This document shows positions 1 to 7,958 of a stretch of DNA of 64,000 nucleotides, in pieces (position 1 is the stretch's first letter; each line of letters opens with the position of its first letter). The notes under the pieces are model-generated. The model was not told the DNA's origin. It did no database searches and saw nothing but the letters and a program-made list of their open reading frames with translations. The stretch comes from JAGRGG01 sp965217265 (lineage in GTDB: Bacteria > Pseudomonadota > Alphaproteobacteria > Geminicoccales > Geminicoccaceae), in NCBI GenBank assembly GCA_965217265.1, contig CBDCHP010000002.1:89947-153946 (forward strand). Direction: 5' to 3'. A program made the translations under genes and the position numbers.

Positions 1-196
1 GGGCGCCTTCGAGCGCTTCTTTCGCGGCTCGAACGCGGCCGAACGCTACGGCGAGGGTGCGGGCTTGGGCCTGCCCGTGGCCCGCGCCATCGTCGAGGCG
101 CACGGCGGCACGATCGCGCTCGACGACCGGCCCGGCGGCGGGCTGATCGCCGCCGTCACCCTGCCGGACAAGCCGCCGTTGCGGGTGGTGGCGTGA
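1..196 (+). CDS. Sensor histidine kinase, C-terminal fragment
   Basis: Only the last 64 codons are in the window. They carry the G2 box of a HATPase_c domain (GEGAGLGLPVARAIVEAHGG) followed by the usual short C-terminal strand, which is typical of membrane-bound sensor kinases. The stop codon overlaps the GTG start of the following response regulator (GTGA), so the two are translationally coupled and very likely form one two-component system. The kinase would autophosphorylate on a histidine upstream of the window and pass the phosphate to that regulator. The signal sensed cannot be judged because the sensor region is missing. Confidence 0.9.
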   Translation, partial: GAFERFFRGSNAAERYGEGAGLGLPVARAIVEAHGGTIALDDRPGGGLIAAVTLPDKPPLRVVA

Positions 197-873
197 ACGT
201 CCTCTTGGTGGAGGACGAGGTCCGCGTCGCCGACTTCATCAAGCGGGGCTTGGGCGCCGAGGGCTGGCTCGTCACGCTCGCCCGCGACGGCGAGACGGCG
301 CTGGCCCTTCTGGCCGACAATCCGGGCGCGTTCGACGTCGTCGTCCTCGACCTGATGCTGCCCGGCATCGACGGCCGCGACGTCTGCCGCAAGCTGAGGG
401 CGCGCCAGAACCACACCCCGATCCTCATGCTGAGCGCCCTCGACGCCGCCGACGAGCGGGTCGCGGGCCTGCGCATCGGCGCCGACGACTACTTGGCCAA
501 GCCCTTCGACTTCGACGAGCTGATCGCCCGGATCGAGGCGCTGCACCGCCGACAGCGCGGTTACGGCGGGGAGGGGGAGGGCTGCCTCATCGTCAGCGGC
601 GCCATCGCCTTCGACACCCGCTCGCTCGAAGTCGGCGTCGCGGGCGAGACGGTCGACCTCACCGCGAAGGAGCGCGACATCCTGCGGCTCTTCATGTCGA
701 ACCCGGGCAAGGTGTTCGCCCGCGAGCGCATCCTCTCGGCCGTCTGGGGAATAGGCGAGGACCCGCTGACCAACGTCGTCGACGTCTACATCGCCCGGCT
801 GCGCAAGAAGCTCAAAGGGGCGGGGGCGATGATTCAGACCGTCCGGGGCTCGGGCTACCGCCTGGACGCATGA
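193..873 (+). CDS. OmpR/PhoB-family response regulator
   Basis: The 226-residue protein has an N-terminal receiver domain (acidic pocket VEDE at 6-9, phospho-acceptor Asp53 in VLDLMLPG, conserved Lys in LAKPFDF near 107) and a C-terminal winged-helix DNA-binding domain of the Trans_reg_C type (about 130-225, ending RTVRGSGYRLDA). Its length is normal for the family. The start is a GTG overlapping the kinase stop codon. Phosphorylation by that kinase should switch its DNA binding. The mau genes begin 131 bp downstream on the same strand, but a regulatory link to them is only a guess from proximity. Confidence 0.95.
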   Translation: MNVLLVEDEVRVADFIKRGLGAEGWLVTLARDGETALALLADNPGAFDVVVLDLMLPGIDGRDVCRKLRARQNHTPILMLSALDAADERVAGLRIGADDYLAKPFDFDELIARIEALHRRQRGYGGEGEGCLIVSGAIAFDTRSLEVGVAGETVDLTAKERDILRLFMSNPGKVFARERILSAVWGIGEDPLTNVVDVYIARLRKKLKGAGAMIQTVRGSGYRLDA

Positions 874-1004
874 AGCCGCCGTCGTGGGCCGTTTGCCTAT
901 TTTATCATCACCAAGCAAGAAATGTCGTGAGAAGAGGCAAAAAGCGCTCGACGGCGGCTTGTGTCTTTGAGTACGCTCATCTCCGATAAGTAGGGGGAAA
1001 GCGC

Positions 1005-2147
1005 ATGCGCCACGGACCGTTCACCCTCTTGCTCGGGGCGTGCGCGCTCGTCGCGGCACCGGCCTCGGCCCAGTCCGGGTTCGAGCCCGAGGAGGTGCGC
1101 GTCAAAGAGCGCCTCGATCCGGGGCCGAACCTGTTCGCGATCGAGCAGAGCTGGTCCGGGGCCAGCCGCTACCACGTCCTCGCCGCCGACGGCGACATGG
1201 CCTACAAGGCGCAGCTCTCGACCGGCAGCATGGCGCAAGGGACCGTCTCGGCCGACGGCAAGACGGCCTACACCGTCTCGGTCTACCTGGAGCGGATCAC
1301 CCGCGGCCCGATGAAGGCCTACCTCGAGATCTTCGACGCCGAGACGGCACAATTGCAGCGCGAGATCGAGCTGCCGCCGATCGTGGCGATGGTGGGCCCC
1401 TACGAGCACCTCTTGCAACTGAGCGCCGACGAGACGCACCTCTTCATCATGAACGCGACGCCGGCGACGTCGGTCACGGTCGTCGACTTGGCCTCGGGCG
1501 AGATCCTGCCCGAGGTGCCGACGCCCGGCTGCTGGAGCCTCTACCCGGCGCCATCGGGGGTGAAGTTCTCCAGCTTGTGCGGCGACGGCGCGATGAACAG
1601 CTTCGCGATCGACCCGAACGGCGGCGAGGCGACGGTGACCAAGAGCGAGCCGTTCTTCGACGTCGAGGCCGACCCGCTCTTCGTCCACGCCGTGCGCCGC
1701 GGCGACGCGCTCGTCTTCGTCTCGTTCGGCGGGGTCGTCCACACCGTCACGGACGCCGGCGACGCGCCGGGCGCCGAGGGCTCGTTCTCGATCGTCGAGG
1801 GGGTCGAGGGCGGCTGGGCGCCGGGCGGCTACGCGGTGCTCGCCTACAACCCCGCCCACGACGTCCTGTTCGTCACCATGCACGAGAACCCCTACGACGG
1901 CAGCCACAAGGACGCGGCCGACGAGGTCTGGGCGATCGACATGGAGGGCGAGGCAACGCTCTACCGCTCGCCGGTCGAGGCGGTCGCGTCGATTGCCGCG
2001 ACGCCGGGCGAGGCGTTGAGCATCTTCGGCTTCTCCGAGGAGCACGAGAAGATCGTCCGCTACGCCGTCGACCCCGAGGCCCGCTTCGCGCTCAAGCCCG
2101 AGGCCGAGGCCGAACTCGCCGGCGGGCTCGTCATGGACGTGCGGTGA
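1005..2147 (+). CDS. mauB: Amine dehydrogenase large (beta-propeller) subunit
   Basis: A 380-residue protein with an N-terminal secretion signal (hydrophobic core LLLGACALVAAPASA, cleavage expected after AQ near 23) and repeated beta-propeller blades. It matches the heavy subunit of tryptophan tryptophylquinone (TTQ) amine dehydrogenases (MauB/AauB family). The heavy chain scaffolds the light chain that carries TTQ in the periplasm, where primary amines are oxidised to aldehyde plus ammonia. A purine-rich Shine-Dalgarno (AGGGGGA) precedes the ATG. The stop overlaps the start of mauE (TGATG), and the order B-E-D-A is the known one for mau/aau operons. Substrate (methylamine or arylalkylamine) cannot be told from sequence by eye. 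Confidence 0.9.
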   Translation: MRHGPFTLLLGACALVAAPASAQSGFEPEEVRVKERLDPGPNLFAIEQSWSGASRYHVLAADGDMAYKAQLSTGSMAQGTVSADGKTAYTVSVYLERITRGPMKAYLEIFDAETAQLQREIELPPIVAMVGPYEHLLQLSADETHLFIMNATPATSVTVVDLASGEILPEVPTPGCWSLYPAPSGVKFSSLCGDGAMNSFAIDPNGGEATVTKSEPFFDVEADPLFVHAVRRGDALVFVSFGGVVHTVTDAGDAPGAEGSFSIVEGVEGGWAPGGYAVLAYNPAHDVLFVTMHENPYDGSHKDAADEVWAIDMEGEATLYRSPVEAVASIAATPGEALSIFGFSEEHEKIVRYAVDPEARFALKPEAEAELAGGLVMDVR

Positions 2148-2698
2148 TGACGGTGGGGGCGCTCGCCGGCGCCGCGGCCACGGTCTTCTTGGGCCTCGTC
2201 TTCCTCAAGGCGCTGGCGCACAAGCTGGCCGACTTCGACCCCTTCACCGGCTACGTCGCCGAGTACGGCCTCCTGCCCGGGGCGGCGGTCCGGGCCGCCT
2301 CGGTCCTCCTGGTCGCCGCCGAGGCGTTCGTCGTGGTCGGGCTGTTCGTCCCGGCCCTGCACCCGTTCGCCGTCGCCGTGGCGCTCGGGCTCCTGGCCTT
2401 CTACGCCGCCGCGATGGCGCTCGCCGTCAAGCAGGGGCGGCGCGGGATCGACTGCGGCTGCGGCGGCCCGGTCCAGCCGGTATCGATGGCGCTCGTCGGG
2501 CGCAACGTCGCGATCGCGCTCCTGGGCCTGCCGGCGCTGGCGCTCGACGGCGGGCTCGGGTCGGGCGGGATCGCGGCCGGCGCCGCGGTCGGCCTGGCGT
2601 TCTGGGCCGGCCTCGCCGTGTACGAGCAGATCCTCGCCGTCGCGCACGGGATGCCGACGCCGGTTGGCGCCGGGGGAGACGAATCGTGGAGCCTTTGA
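2147..2698 (+). CDS. mauE: Amine dehydrogenase accessory membrane protein MauE
   Basis: A 183-residue integral membrane protein with about four to five hydrophobic segments and a conserved DCGCGG cysteine motif near residue 104, as in the MauE/DoxX superfamily. MauE is needed, with MauD, for production of the small subunit, probably through disulfide formation in its cysteine-rich fold. The start overlaps the mauB stop and the end overlaps the mauD start by 13 nt, so translation is probably coupled through the operon. Confidence 0.88.
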   Translation: MTVGALAGAAATVFLGLVFLKALAHKLADFDPFTGYVAEYGLLPGAAVRAASVLLVAAEAFVVVGLFVPALHPFAVAVALGLLAFYAAAMALAVKQGRRGIDCGCGGPVQPVSMALVGRNVAIALLGLPALALDGGLGSGGIAAGAAVGLAFWAGLAVYEQILAVAHGMPTPVGAGGDESWSL

Positions 2699-3282
2699 CC
2701 TTCGTCGTCGCGGCGCTCTGGGTCGTCGTGCTGCTGATGATCGCCGCGATCTACGCGCTGGCGCGGCAGGTGGGCGTCCTGTTCGAGCGGGTGGCACCCG
2801 TGGGTGCCTTGGTGCACGACAGCGGGCCGAAGGTCGGCGAGAGGGCGCCCAGGATCGAGGCGTCGAGCCTGACCGGGACCGGGCACGTCACGATCGGGGG
2901 GTCTGGCGATCGCAGCACGCTGGTCTTCTTCCTCTCGCCGACCTGCCCGGTGTGCAAGAAGCTCCTGCCGGTGCTCGACTCGATCCGCCGCGACGAGGCG
3001 GGCTGGCTGAACGTCGTGCTGGCGAGCGACGGCGAGATCGAGAAGCACCGCACCTTCATCGAGCGGGCGGGCTTGAGCACCTATCCCTACCTGCTCTCGG
3101 GCGAACTCGGGCTCGCCTTTCGCGTCGCCAGACTGCCGTTCGCCGTGCTCGTCGGCGAGGACGGGGTCGTCTGCGCCAAGGGCCTCGTCAACAACCGCGA
3201 GCAGATCGAGAGCCTGTTCAACGCCAAGGAGATGGGGGCGCCCTCGATCCAGCACTACCTCGACGCGGCACCCGCCGCCTGA
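2686..3282 (+). CDS. mauD: Thioredoxin-like disulfide protein MauD
   Basis: A 198-residue protein with an N-terminal membrane anchor (about 5-25) followed by a periplasmic thioredoxin fold. The redox motif CPVC lies at 87-90 in FLSPTCPVC. This is the MauD family, required for forming or isomerising the six disulfides of the amine dehydrogenase light chain. The start ATG lies inside the end of mauE with a GGGGGAGA ribosome site just upstream. The next gene, mauA, follows after 15 nt. Confidence 0.92.
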   Translation: MEPLTFVVAALWVVVLLMIAAIYALARQVGVLFERVAPVGALVHDSGPKVGERAPRIEASSLTGTGHVTIGGSGDRSTLVFFLSPTCPVCKKLLPVLDSIRRDEAGWLNVVLASDGEIEKHRTFIERAGLSTYPYLLSGELGLAFRVARLPFAVLVGEDGVVCAKGLVNNREQIESLFNAKEMGAPSIQHYLDAAPAA

Positions 3283-3297
3283 AGGAAGGAGAACGCC

Positions 3298-3843
3298 GTG
3301 CCGGACATCGCCCAGATACTGATGGAGAGGTTCGACCGCGTGGTCGAGCGCCGGGTGCGGCGCGCGGCGCAGCGCTCGGGGCGGCGCGGCTTCATGACCG
3401 GCCTCGGCAAGGCGATGGTCGGCGGCGCCCTGCTGCCGATGCTGCCCTACGACCGCGGCGGCGCGGCCGCACTCGCCGCGACGGGGATCGCGACCGGGCC
3501 GGACGACGACGCGACCGACTGCGAGTATTGGCGCTACTGCGCCTTCGACGGGATGCTGTGCAGCGAGTGCGGCGGTGGGGCGGCGGAGTGCCCGCCCGGC
3601 TCGACGGTCTCGTCGGTGTCGTGGATCGGCACCTGCCGCAACCCGAACGACGACCGCGACTACCTCGTCTCCTACAACGATTGCTGCGGCAAGGCTTACT
3701 GCAATCAGGCGACGTTCTGCTTCAAGAGCGAGCGCGAGCGGCCGGGCTACAGCATGGGGCTCTACAACGACATCAACTGGTGCATGGCCGACGCGAGCAA
3801 GGGCTACCACTGCACGGTCGCGGCGGTGGTCGGCGTCGCGTGA
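3298..3843 (+). CDS. mauA: Amine dehydrogenase small subunit, TTQ precursor
   Basis: A 181-residue light chain. The long N-region carries a twin-arginine-type signal (RRGFMTGLGK at 29-38 plus a hydrophobic stretch), as in known MauA proteins that are exported by Tat. The mature part is very cysteine-rich and keeps both tryptophans that are crosslinked to TTQ in the family: Trp109 in SWIGTC and Trp161 in NWCMA. The motif SYNDCCGK is also conserved. It starts with GTG after a GGAAGGAG ribosome site. It would receive electrons from amine oxidation and pass them to a cupredoxin or cytochrome c. No mauG-like dihaem gene for TTQ maturation lies in the window. Confidence 0.93.
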   Translation: MPDIAQILMERFDRVVERRVRRAAQRSGRRGFMTGLGKAMVGGALLPMLPYDRGGAAALAATGIATGPDDDATDCEYWRYCAFDGMLCSECGGGAAECPPGSTVSSVSWIGTCRNPNDDRDYLVSYNDCCGKAYCNQATFCFKSERERPGYSMGLYNDINWCMADASKGYHCTVAAVVGVA

Positions 3844-4283
3844 GGCGCGGTGCCGCCGCCCTCGTCGCCCTGACCGCGTGCGCCGCGTGCGACGCGGACG
3901 CCCTGTCGCCGCAGAACGCCTACCGCCTGAAGTGCGCCGGCTGCCACGGCTTCGAGGCCAAAGGAACGGTGATCGGCGGGGTGCCGCCCTTGGCCGAGCA
4001 GGTCGGCCACTTCGCCCGTTTCGACGAGGGTCGGCGCTATATCGTCAACGTGCCGGGGGTGGCGGGGGCCGGCCTCGACCCCGAGCGCCTCGCCGCGGTG
4101 CTGAACTACGTGATGACGACCTTCGCCGCGGCGCCCGACGCGCGCCTATTCAGCGGCGAGGAAGTCGTGCGGCTGCGGGGTGCCCCGGTGGTCGCCGACC
4201 CGGTGGCGCTGCGCCGCGAGGTCGTGCGCGACTTGGCGGCGCGGGGCGTGACGTGGTCCGACGGCTACTATCCTTGGCCCTGA
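3840..4283 (+). CDS. Small monohaem c-type cytochrome of the mau operon
   Basis: A 147-residue protein with a single haem c motif CAGCH at 32-36 close to the N terminus. The leader (RRGAAALVALTACAAC) resembles a lipoprotein signal, with Cys14 or Cys17 as possible lipidation sites. I chose the GTG start that overlaps the mauA stop by 4 nt (GTGA), so it is the last gene of the operon. A monohaem cytochrome gene after the light-chain gene is known from aromatic amine dehydrogenase clusters, which suggests an electron-transfer or maturation role here. It is not the two-haem MauG enzyme. Confidence 0.85.
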   Translation: MRRGAAALVALTACAACDADALSPQNAYRLKCAGCHGFEAKGTVIGGVPPLAEQVGHFARFDEGRRYIVNVPGVAGAGLDPERLAAVLNYVMTTFAAAPDARLFSGEEVVRLRGAPVVADPVALRREVVRDLAARGVTWSDGYYPWP

Positions 4284-4375
4284 GGCCGGGGATTAGCCTC
4301 AACGCGCAAGTTGGCCTCGGACAAAGATAAAAAAGAGAAGAAAAAGGCCGCGCGCCGAGCGCACGCGCAGCGTTC
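4284..4375. repeat. Palindromic intergenic element, partial copy A
   Basis: This holds only the core hairpin (GGCCGGGGATTAGCCTC...) and the right purine-rich arm ending in GCGCAGCGTTC. The left arm is absent and the copy begins directly at the cytochrome stop codon. It lies between two convergent genes. Confidence 0.8.
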
Positions 4376-4382
4376 AACAGCC

Positions 4383-4883
4383 TCACAAAGCCAGTTCGGA
4401 CGTCCGAACCACGCGCGCGGGCAGGGTGGCTGCGACGTTGATCTCGGCGATGGCCTCGCCGGCCGCGACCTCGATGTGACCAAAGGCGCCGGCGACGAGG
4501 CGGCGCATCGGGGCGTTGTGCGCCGCAAACAGGACGGTGATGCTGGCGATGCCCTCCGACGCCGCCCGGGCGAGCGCTGCGTCGAACAGGCGGCGGCCGC
4601 GGCCGCGGCCGCGGTGGCTTCGGGCGACGGAGATGCCGAGTTCGGCACGAGCATCGCCGTAGGGGCGCAGTTCGACGGCGCCGACGACGCGGCCGTGCTC
4701 CTCCAGGACGAGCGTCGGCCCGAACGGCGGGGTCCTGACGATCCGGCGGATCGTGGCGTCGTCGGGGCGGTGGCCGAAACGCAGGCGCTTGGCGTCGGGT
4801 TCGAGGGCGCACAGGTGGGTGGCGAGGTGCTCGCGCTCGAAGGGGGCGAGCGGTCGCGGGATCGGGGGCTTCATTACGGGCAT
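4383..4883 (-). CDS. GNAT-family N-acetyltransferase
   Basis: A 166-residue protein with the acetyl-CoA binding motif A in SHRGRGRGRRLFDAAL and a preceding strand LGISVARS, the core of the GCN5-related acetyltransferase fold. The acceptor (an amine of a small molecule or a protein) cannot be predicted. It is transcribed towards the mau operon, with palindromic copy A between the two stop codons. Another in-frame ATG three codons downstream could also serve as start. Confidence 0.85.
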   Translation of the reverse strand: MPVMKPPIPRPLAPFEREHLATHLCALEPDAKRLRFGHRPDDATIRRIVRTPPFGPTLVLEEHGRVVGAVELRPYGDARAELGISVARSHRGRGRGRRLFDAALARAASEGIASITVLFAAHNAPMRRLVAGAFGHIEVAAGEAIAEINVAATLPARVVRTSELAL

Positions 4884-5070
4884 GGCAATCGCATCACACA
4901 GGTCAGGTCCAGACGATAAATAATTGTTTTACCATCATACTTATATAGCCGATGCCGGGATGCTGCATTGCAGCGAGCGGTTGGCTCAAGCGCAGCCGCG
5001 TACGTGCCACGCTTCACCGTGGAACGATCGCGCCGCGGCGGGCCTTGTTGCCGGTCGAGGGGGATTACCT

Positions 5071-6216
5071 ATGTCCGACGACGCTCTGGCAGACGCCGCG
5101 CCGCACTTGGCGCCCACGACCGCCGTCGCACCGGCCGCACCGGCGCGAAGCGGCGCCGGGCGGCCCTGGCGCCCGAAGCGGGTGCTGATTACCGTCTCGG
5201 CCGCCGCGTGGCCGCTGGCGGCCGAGGTCGCGGGGCGCGTAGGGAGACTCGGCGCCGAGGTGACGTGGCTGAAGGGCGACCGGCTGCCGTCGCTGAAAGG
5301 GACGAGCCCGGCCGAGGGTTATCGGCTGGCGAAGTCGACGCTCGCCGTCGTCGTGGCGCCGCCGTCGAAGCGGCGCCTGCAGCCGATCCCGCCGAGTGCC
5401 GACTGGCGCTTCGACCTCGCCGAGGGCTGCCCGGCGCACTGCCAGTACTGCTACCTCGCCGGCTCGCTGCAAGGGGCGCCGGTGACGCGGCTCTACGCCA
5501 ACCTGCCGGAGACCCTGGCCGGGCTGGAGGATTACGTCGGGCGCGGCCGCGTGACCTCGACCGACGCGCGGCGGGCCGTGGAGGGGACGACGTTCGAGGC
5601 GTCGTGCTACACCGACCCGCTCGGCATCGAGCACCTGAGCGGTGCCTTGGCCGAGACGATCCGGCACTTCGGCGCCTGGGAGGCCGACGTGGGCCTGCGC
5701 TTCACGACCAAGTTCGCCGACGTCGAGGGTCTCCTCGGCTTGGCGCACGGGCGGAAGACGCGGGCGCGGTTCTCGGTCAACGCCGAGGCGGTCGTGCGCC
5801 GCTTCGAGGGCGGCACGGCGTCGCTCGACGCCCGCATCGACGCCATGCGGCGGATGGCCGGGGCCGGCTACCCGGTCGGGCTCACCGTGGCGCCGATCAT
5901 GCCGATCGAGGGCTGGCGCGACGCCTACACCGACCTCCTGGCGCGGGCGGCGGCGGCGCTGGCGGGCGTGCCGGACGTCGATCTCACCGTCGAACTCATC
6001 ACCCACCGCTTCACGCCGATCTCGAAGGAGGTGCTGAGCGGCTGGTACCCGGCGAGCGACCTGGAGATGGACGAGCGGGTAAGGGCACAAAAGCGGACCA
6101 AGTTCGGCTCCGTGAAGTGGGTCTACCCGAAGACGGTGATGGACGAGATGCGGGGGTTCTTCGCCCAAGGCGTGCGGGGGCACTTGCCGGGGGCGCGGTG
6201 GCTCTATTGGACGTGA
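5071..6216 (+). CDS. Radical SAM protein of the spore photoproduct lyase family
   Basis: A 381-residue protein with the radical SAM cluster motif CPAHCQYC (Cys120, 124, 127), whose spacing CxxxCxxC is that of spore photoproduct lyase. Flanking motifs YCYLAGSLQ, EASCYTD (Cys179, a candidate for the catalytic hydrogen-donating cysteine) and FTTKFADV also fit the SPL group. SPL uses a 5'-deoxyadenosyl radical to reverse a thymine dimer in spores. Non-sporulating proteobacteria carry homologues of less certain function, perhaps DNA photodamage repair. I used the ATG at 5071 because a GAGGGGGA ribosome site precedes it; the reading frame is open further upstream without such a site. Confidence 0.85.
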   Translation: MSDDALADAAPHLAPTTAVAPAAPARSGAGRPWRPKRVLITVSAAAWPLAAEVAGRVGRLGAEVTWLKGDRLPSLKGTSPAEGYRLAKSTLAVVVAPPSKRRLQPIPPSADWRFDLAEGCPAHCQYCYLAGSLQGAPVTRLYANLPETLAGLEDYVGRGRVTSTDARRAVEGTTFEASCYTDPLGIEHLSGALAETIRHFGAWEADVGLRFTTKFADVEGLLGLAHGRKTRARFSVNAEAVVRRFEGGTASLDARIDAMRRMAGAGYPVGLTVAPIMPIEGWRDAYTDLLARAAAALAGVPDVDLTVELITHRFTPISKEVLSGWYPASDLEMDERVRAQKRTKFGSVKWVYPKTVMDEMRGFFAQGVRGHLPGARWLYWT

Positions 6217-6219
6217 AGT

Positions 6220-6371
6220 GAACGCTTCGCGTTGCGCTCGCCGCGCGGGCTTTTCTCTCTTTATTTTTGCAGGTGTTAACGTAGGAGGTTAGCCGCGGCG
6301 CCGAGGGCCAGCCTCGGACAAGACAAATAGAGAGGAAAAAAGGCCGCGCGCCCAGCGCACGCGAAGCGTTC
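6220..6371. repeat. Palindromic intergenic element, copy B
   Basis: A full copy of about 152 bp. Left end GAACGCTTCGCGTTGCGC, T-rich inner arm, core with the GTTAACGTAGGAGG module, A/G-rich arm, right end GCGCACGCGAAGCGTTC. It starts 4 bp after the SPL-like gene stop and ends 20 bp before the next ATG. Confidence 0.92.
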
Positions 6372-6391
6372 TCTCAAACCGGGGTTAAACC

Positions 6392-7726
6392 ATGAATCTC
6401 TTCACCAAGCTTCAACAGCGCGCTTTCGACCCGATCCGGGTGGGCATGATCGGGGCGGGCAAGTTCGGCTCGATGTTCCTGGCGCAGGCGTTGCGGGTGC
6501 CGGGGCTGCAAATCGTCGGGATCGCCGACCTGTCGCCCAGCAACGCGCGCGCCAACCTCGCGCTGGTCGGCTGGCCGGAGGATCGCTACGCGGCGGCGGG
6601 GCTTGACGAGGCGGTGCGGGACGGAACGACGCACGTCGGCGACGATTGGGCGGCGCTGGTCGCGCACCCGAAGGTCGAGATCGTGATCGAGTGCACGGGC
6701 GATCCGGTCGCGGCGGTCGAGCACTGTATCAAAGCGTTCGAGGCGGGCAAGCACGTCGTCAACGTCACGGTCGAGGCGGACGCCTTTTGCGGCCTCGGCC
6801 TCGCACGGGCGGCAAAGGCGGCGGGGGTCGTCTACAGCATGGCCTACGGCGACCAGCCGGCCTTGGTCTGCGACCTCGTCGACTGGGCCAGGACCTGCGG
6901 CTTCACGGTGGTCGCTGCCGGGCGCGGGCACAAGTGGCTGCCGCACTACCGGCACTCGACGCCCGAGACGGTCTGGGACCATTGGGGGCTGACGGCCGAG
7001 CAGGCCGAGCGCGGGCGGCTCAATCCGAAGATGTTCAACGCCTTCCTCGACGGCTCGAAGCCGGCGATCGAGTCGGCGGCGATCGCCAACGCCACCGGCC
7101 TCGACGCGCCGGCCGGGGGGTTGACCTACCCACCGGGCTCGGTCGACGACATACCGACCCTGATGCGGCCGAGAGGCGAGGGGGGCCGGCTGGAGCGCAA
7201 GGGGGTGGTCGACGTGATCTCCAGCCTGACGCTTGAGGGCGAGCCGATCGCCTACGACATCCGCAACGGCGTCTGGGTCTGCTTTGAGGCCGAGACGGAC
7301 TACGTCCGCCGCTGCTTCGAGGAGTACAAGGTCCGGACCGACCCGTCCGGGCGCTACGCCGCCTTGTACAAGCGCTGGCACCTGATCGGGCTGGAACTGC
7401 CGGTCTCGGTCGCGGCCGTGGGCCTGCGCCGCGAGCCGACCGGCGTCGCGGCGTCGTTCCGCGCCGACGTCGCGGCGGTGGCCAAGCGCGACCTCGTGGC
7501 GGGCGAGACGCTGGACGGGGAGGGCGGCTTCACCGTCGCGGGCGGGCTGCGGCCGGCGGCGGTGTCGGTCAAGGAGGGCTTCCTGCCGCTCGGGCTGGCG
7601 AAGGGCGCGCGGCTCGTGGCCGACGTCGCCGACGGGACGCCGGTGCGCTGGCGGGACGTCGAGGTGGACGAGGCGACGGCGGCATTCAGGTTGCGAAAGG
7701 AGGTCGAGGGCTGGGCGGCGGGTTGA
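6392..7726 (+). CDS. NAD(P)-dependent oxidoreductase with C-terminal SAF domain
   Basis: A 444-residue protein. The N-terminal half is a Rossmann fold (GMIGAGKFGSMF at 18-29) like homoserine dehydrogenases and Gfo/Idh-type enzymes. The last 100 or so residues (VAAVAKRDLVAGETLDGEGG onwards) form a SAF domain, as in antifreeze-like and altronate-dehydratase proteins. This architecture is found in proteobacterial sugar or sugar-acid catabolic enzymes often mislabelled as homoserine dehydrogenase or FlgA-like. The substrate is unknown. The gene stands alone, and palindrome copy B fills nearly the whole space between it and the gene upstream. Confidence 0.78.
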   Translation: MNLFTKLQQRAFDPIRVGMIGAGKFGSMFLAQALRVPGLQIVGIADLSPSNARANLALVGWPEDRYAAAGLDEAVRDGTTHVGDDWAALVAHPKVEIVIECTGDPVAAVEHCIKAFEAGKHVVNVTVEADAFCGLGLARAAKAAGVVYSMAYGDQPALVCDLVDWARTCGFTVVAAGRGHKWLPHYRHSTPETVWDHWGLTAEQAERGRLNPKMFNAFLDGSKPAIESAAIANATGLDAPAGGLTYPPGSVDDIPTLMRPRGEGGRLERKGVVDVISSLTLEGEPIAYDIRNGVWVCFEAETDYVRRCFEEYKVRTDPSGRYAALYKRWHLIGLELPVSVAAVGLRREPTGVAASFRADVAAVAKRDLVAGETLDGEGGFTVAGGLRPAAVSVKEGFLPLGLAKGARLVADVADGTPVRWRDVEVDEATAAFRLRKEVEGWAAG

Positions 7727-7958
7727 AGGGACATTGCTGGCCAGTGCGGTTGAGTGTCGTTCGTGGGAAAGTTGAGCCGAGGCGAACGAGATCGCGTCAA
7801 CGAGAAGATGAAGCAACAGTATCGCTACAAAATGCAGCCTTAGTTTGTAATTAAAGAGCGCTGGGATCTACGGTCGGCGTCGGGCTTGGTTATGAAAGTA
7901 TCGACACGACGAACCTTGTTACTATAGTGTTGGCAGAACAAGACAGGGAGAAACGCCG

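Noticed and set aside
2664..4283. A 539-residue plus-strand frame
   Set aside because: Mostly out-of-frame mauD/mauA sequence; only its last 147 residues, from the GTG at 3840, are a real cytochrome gene.
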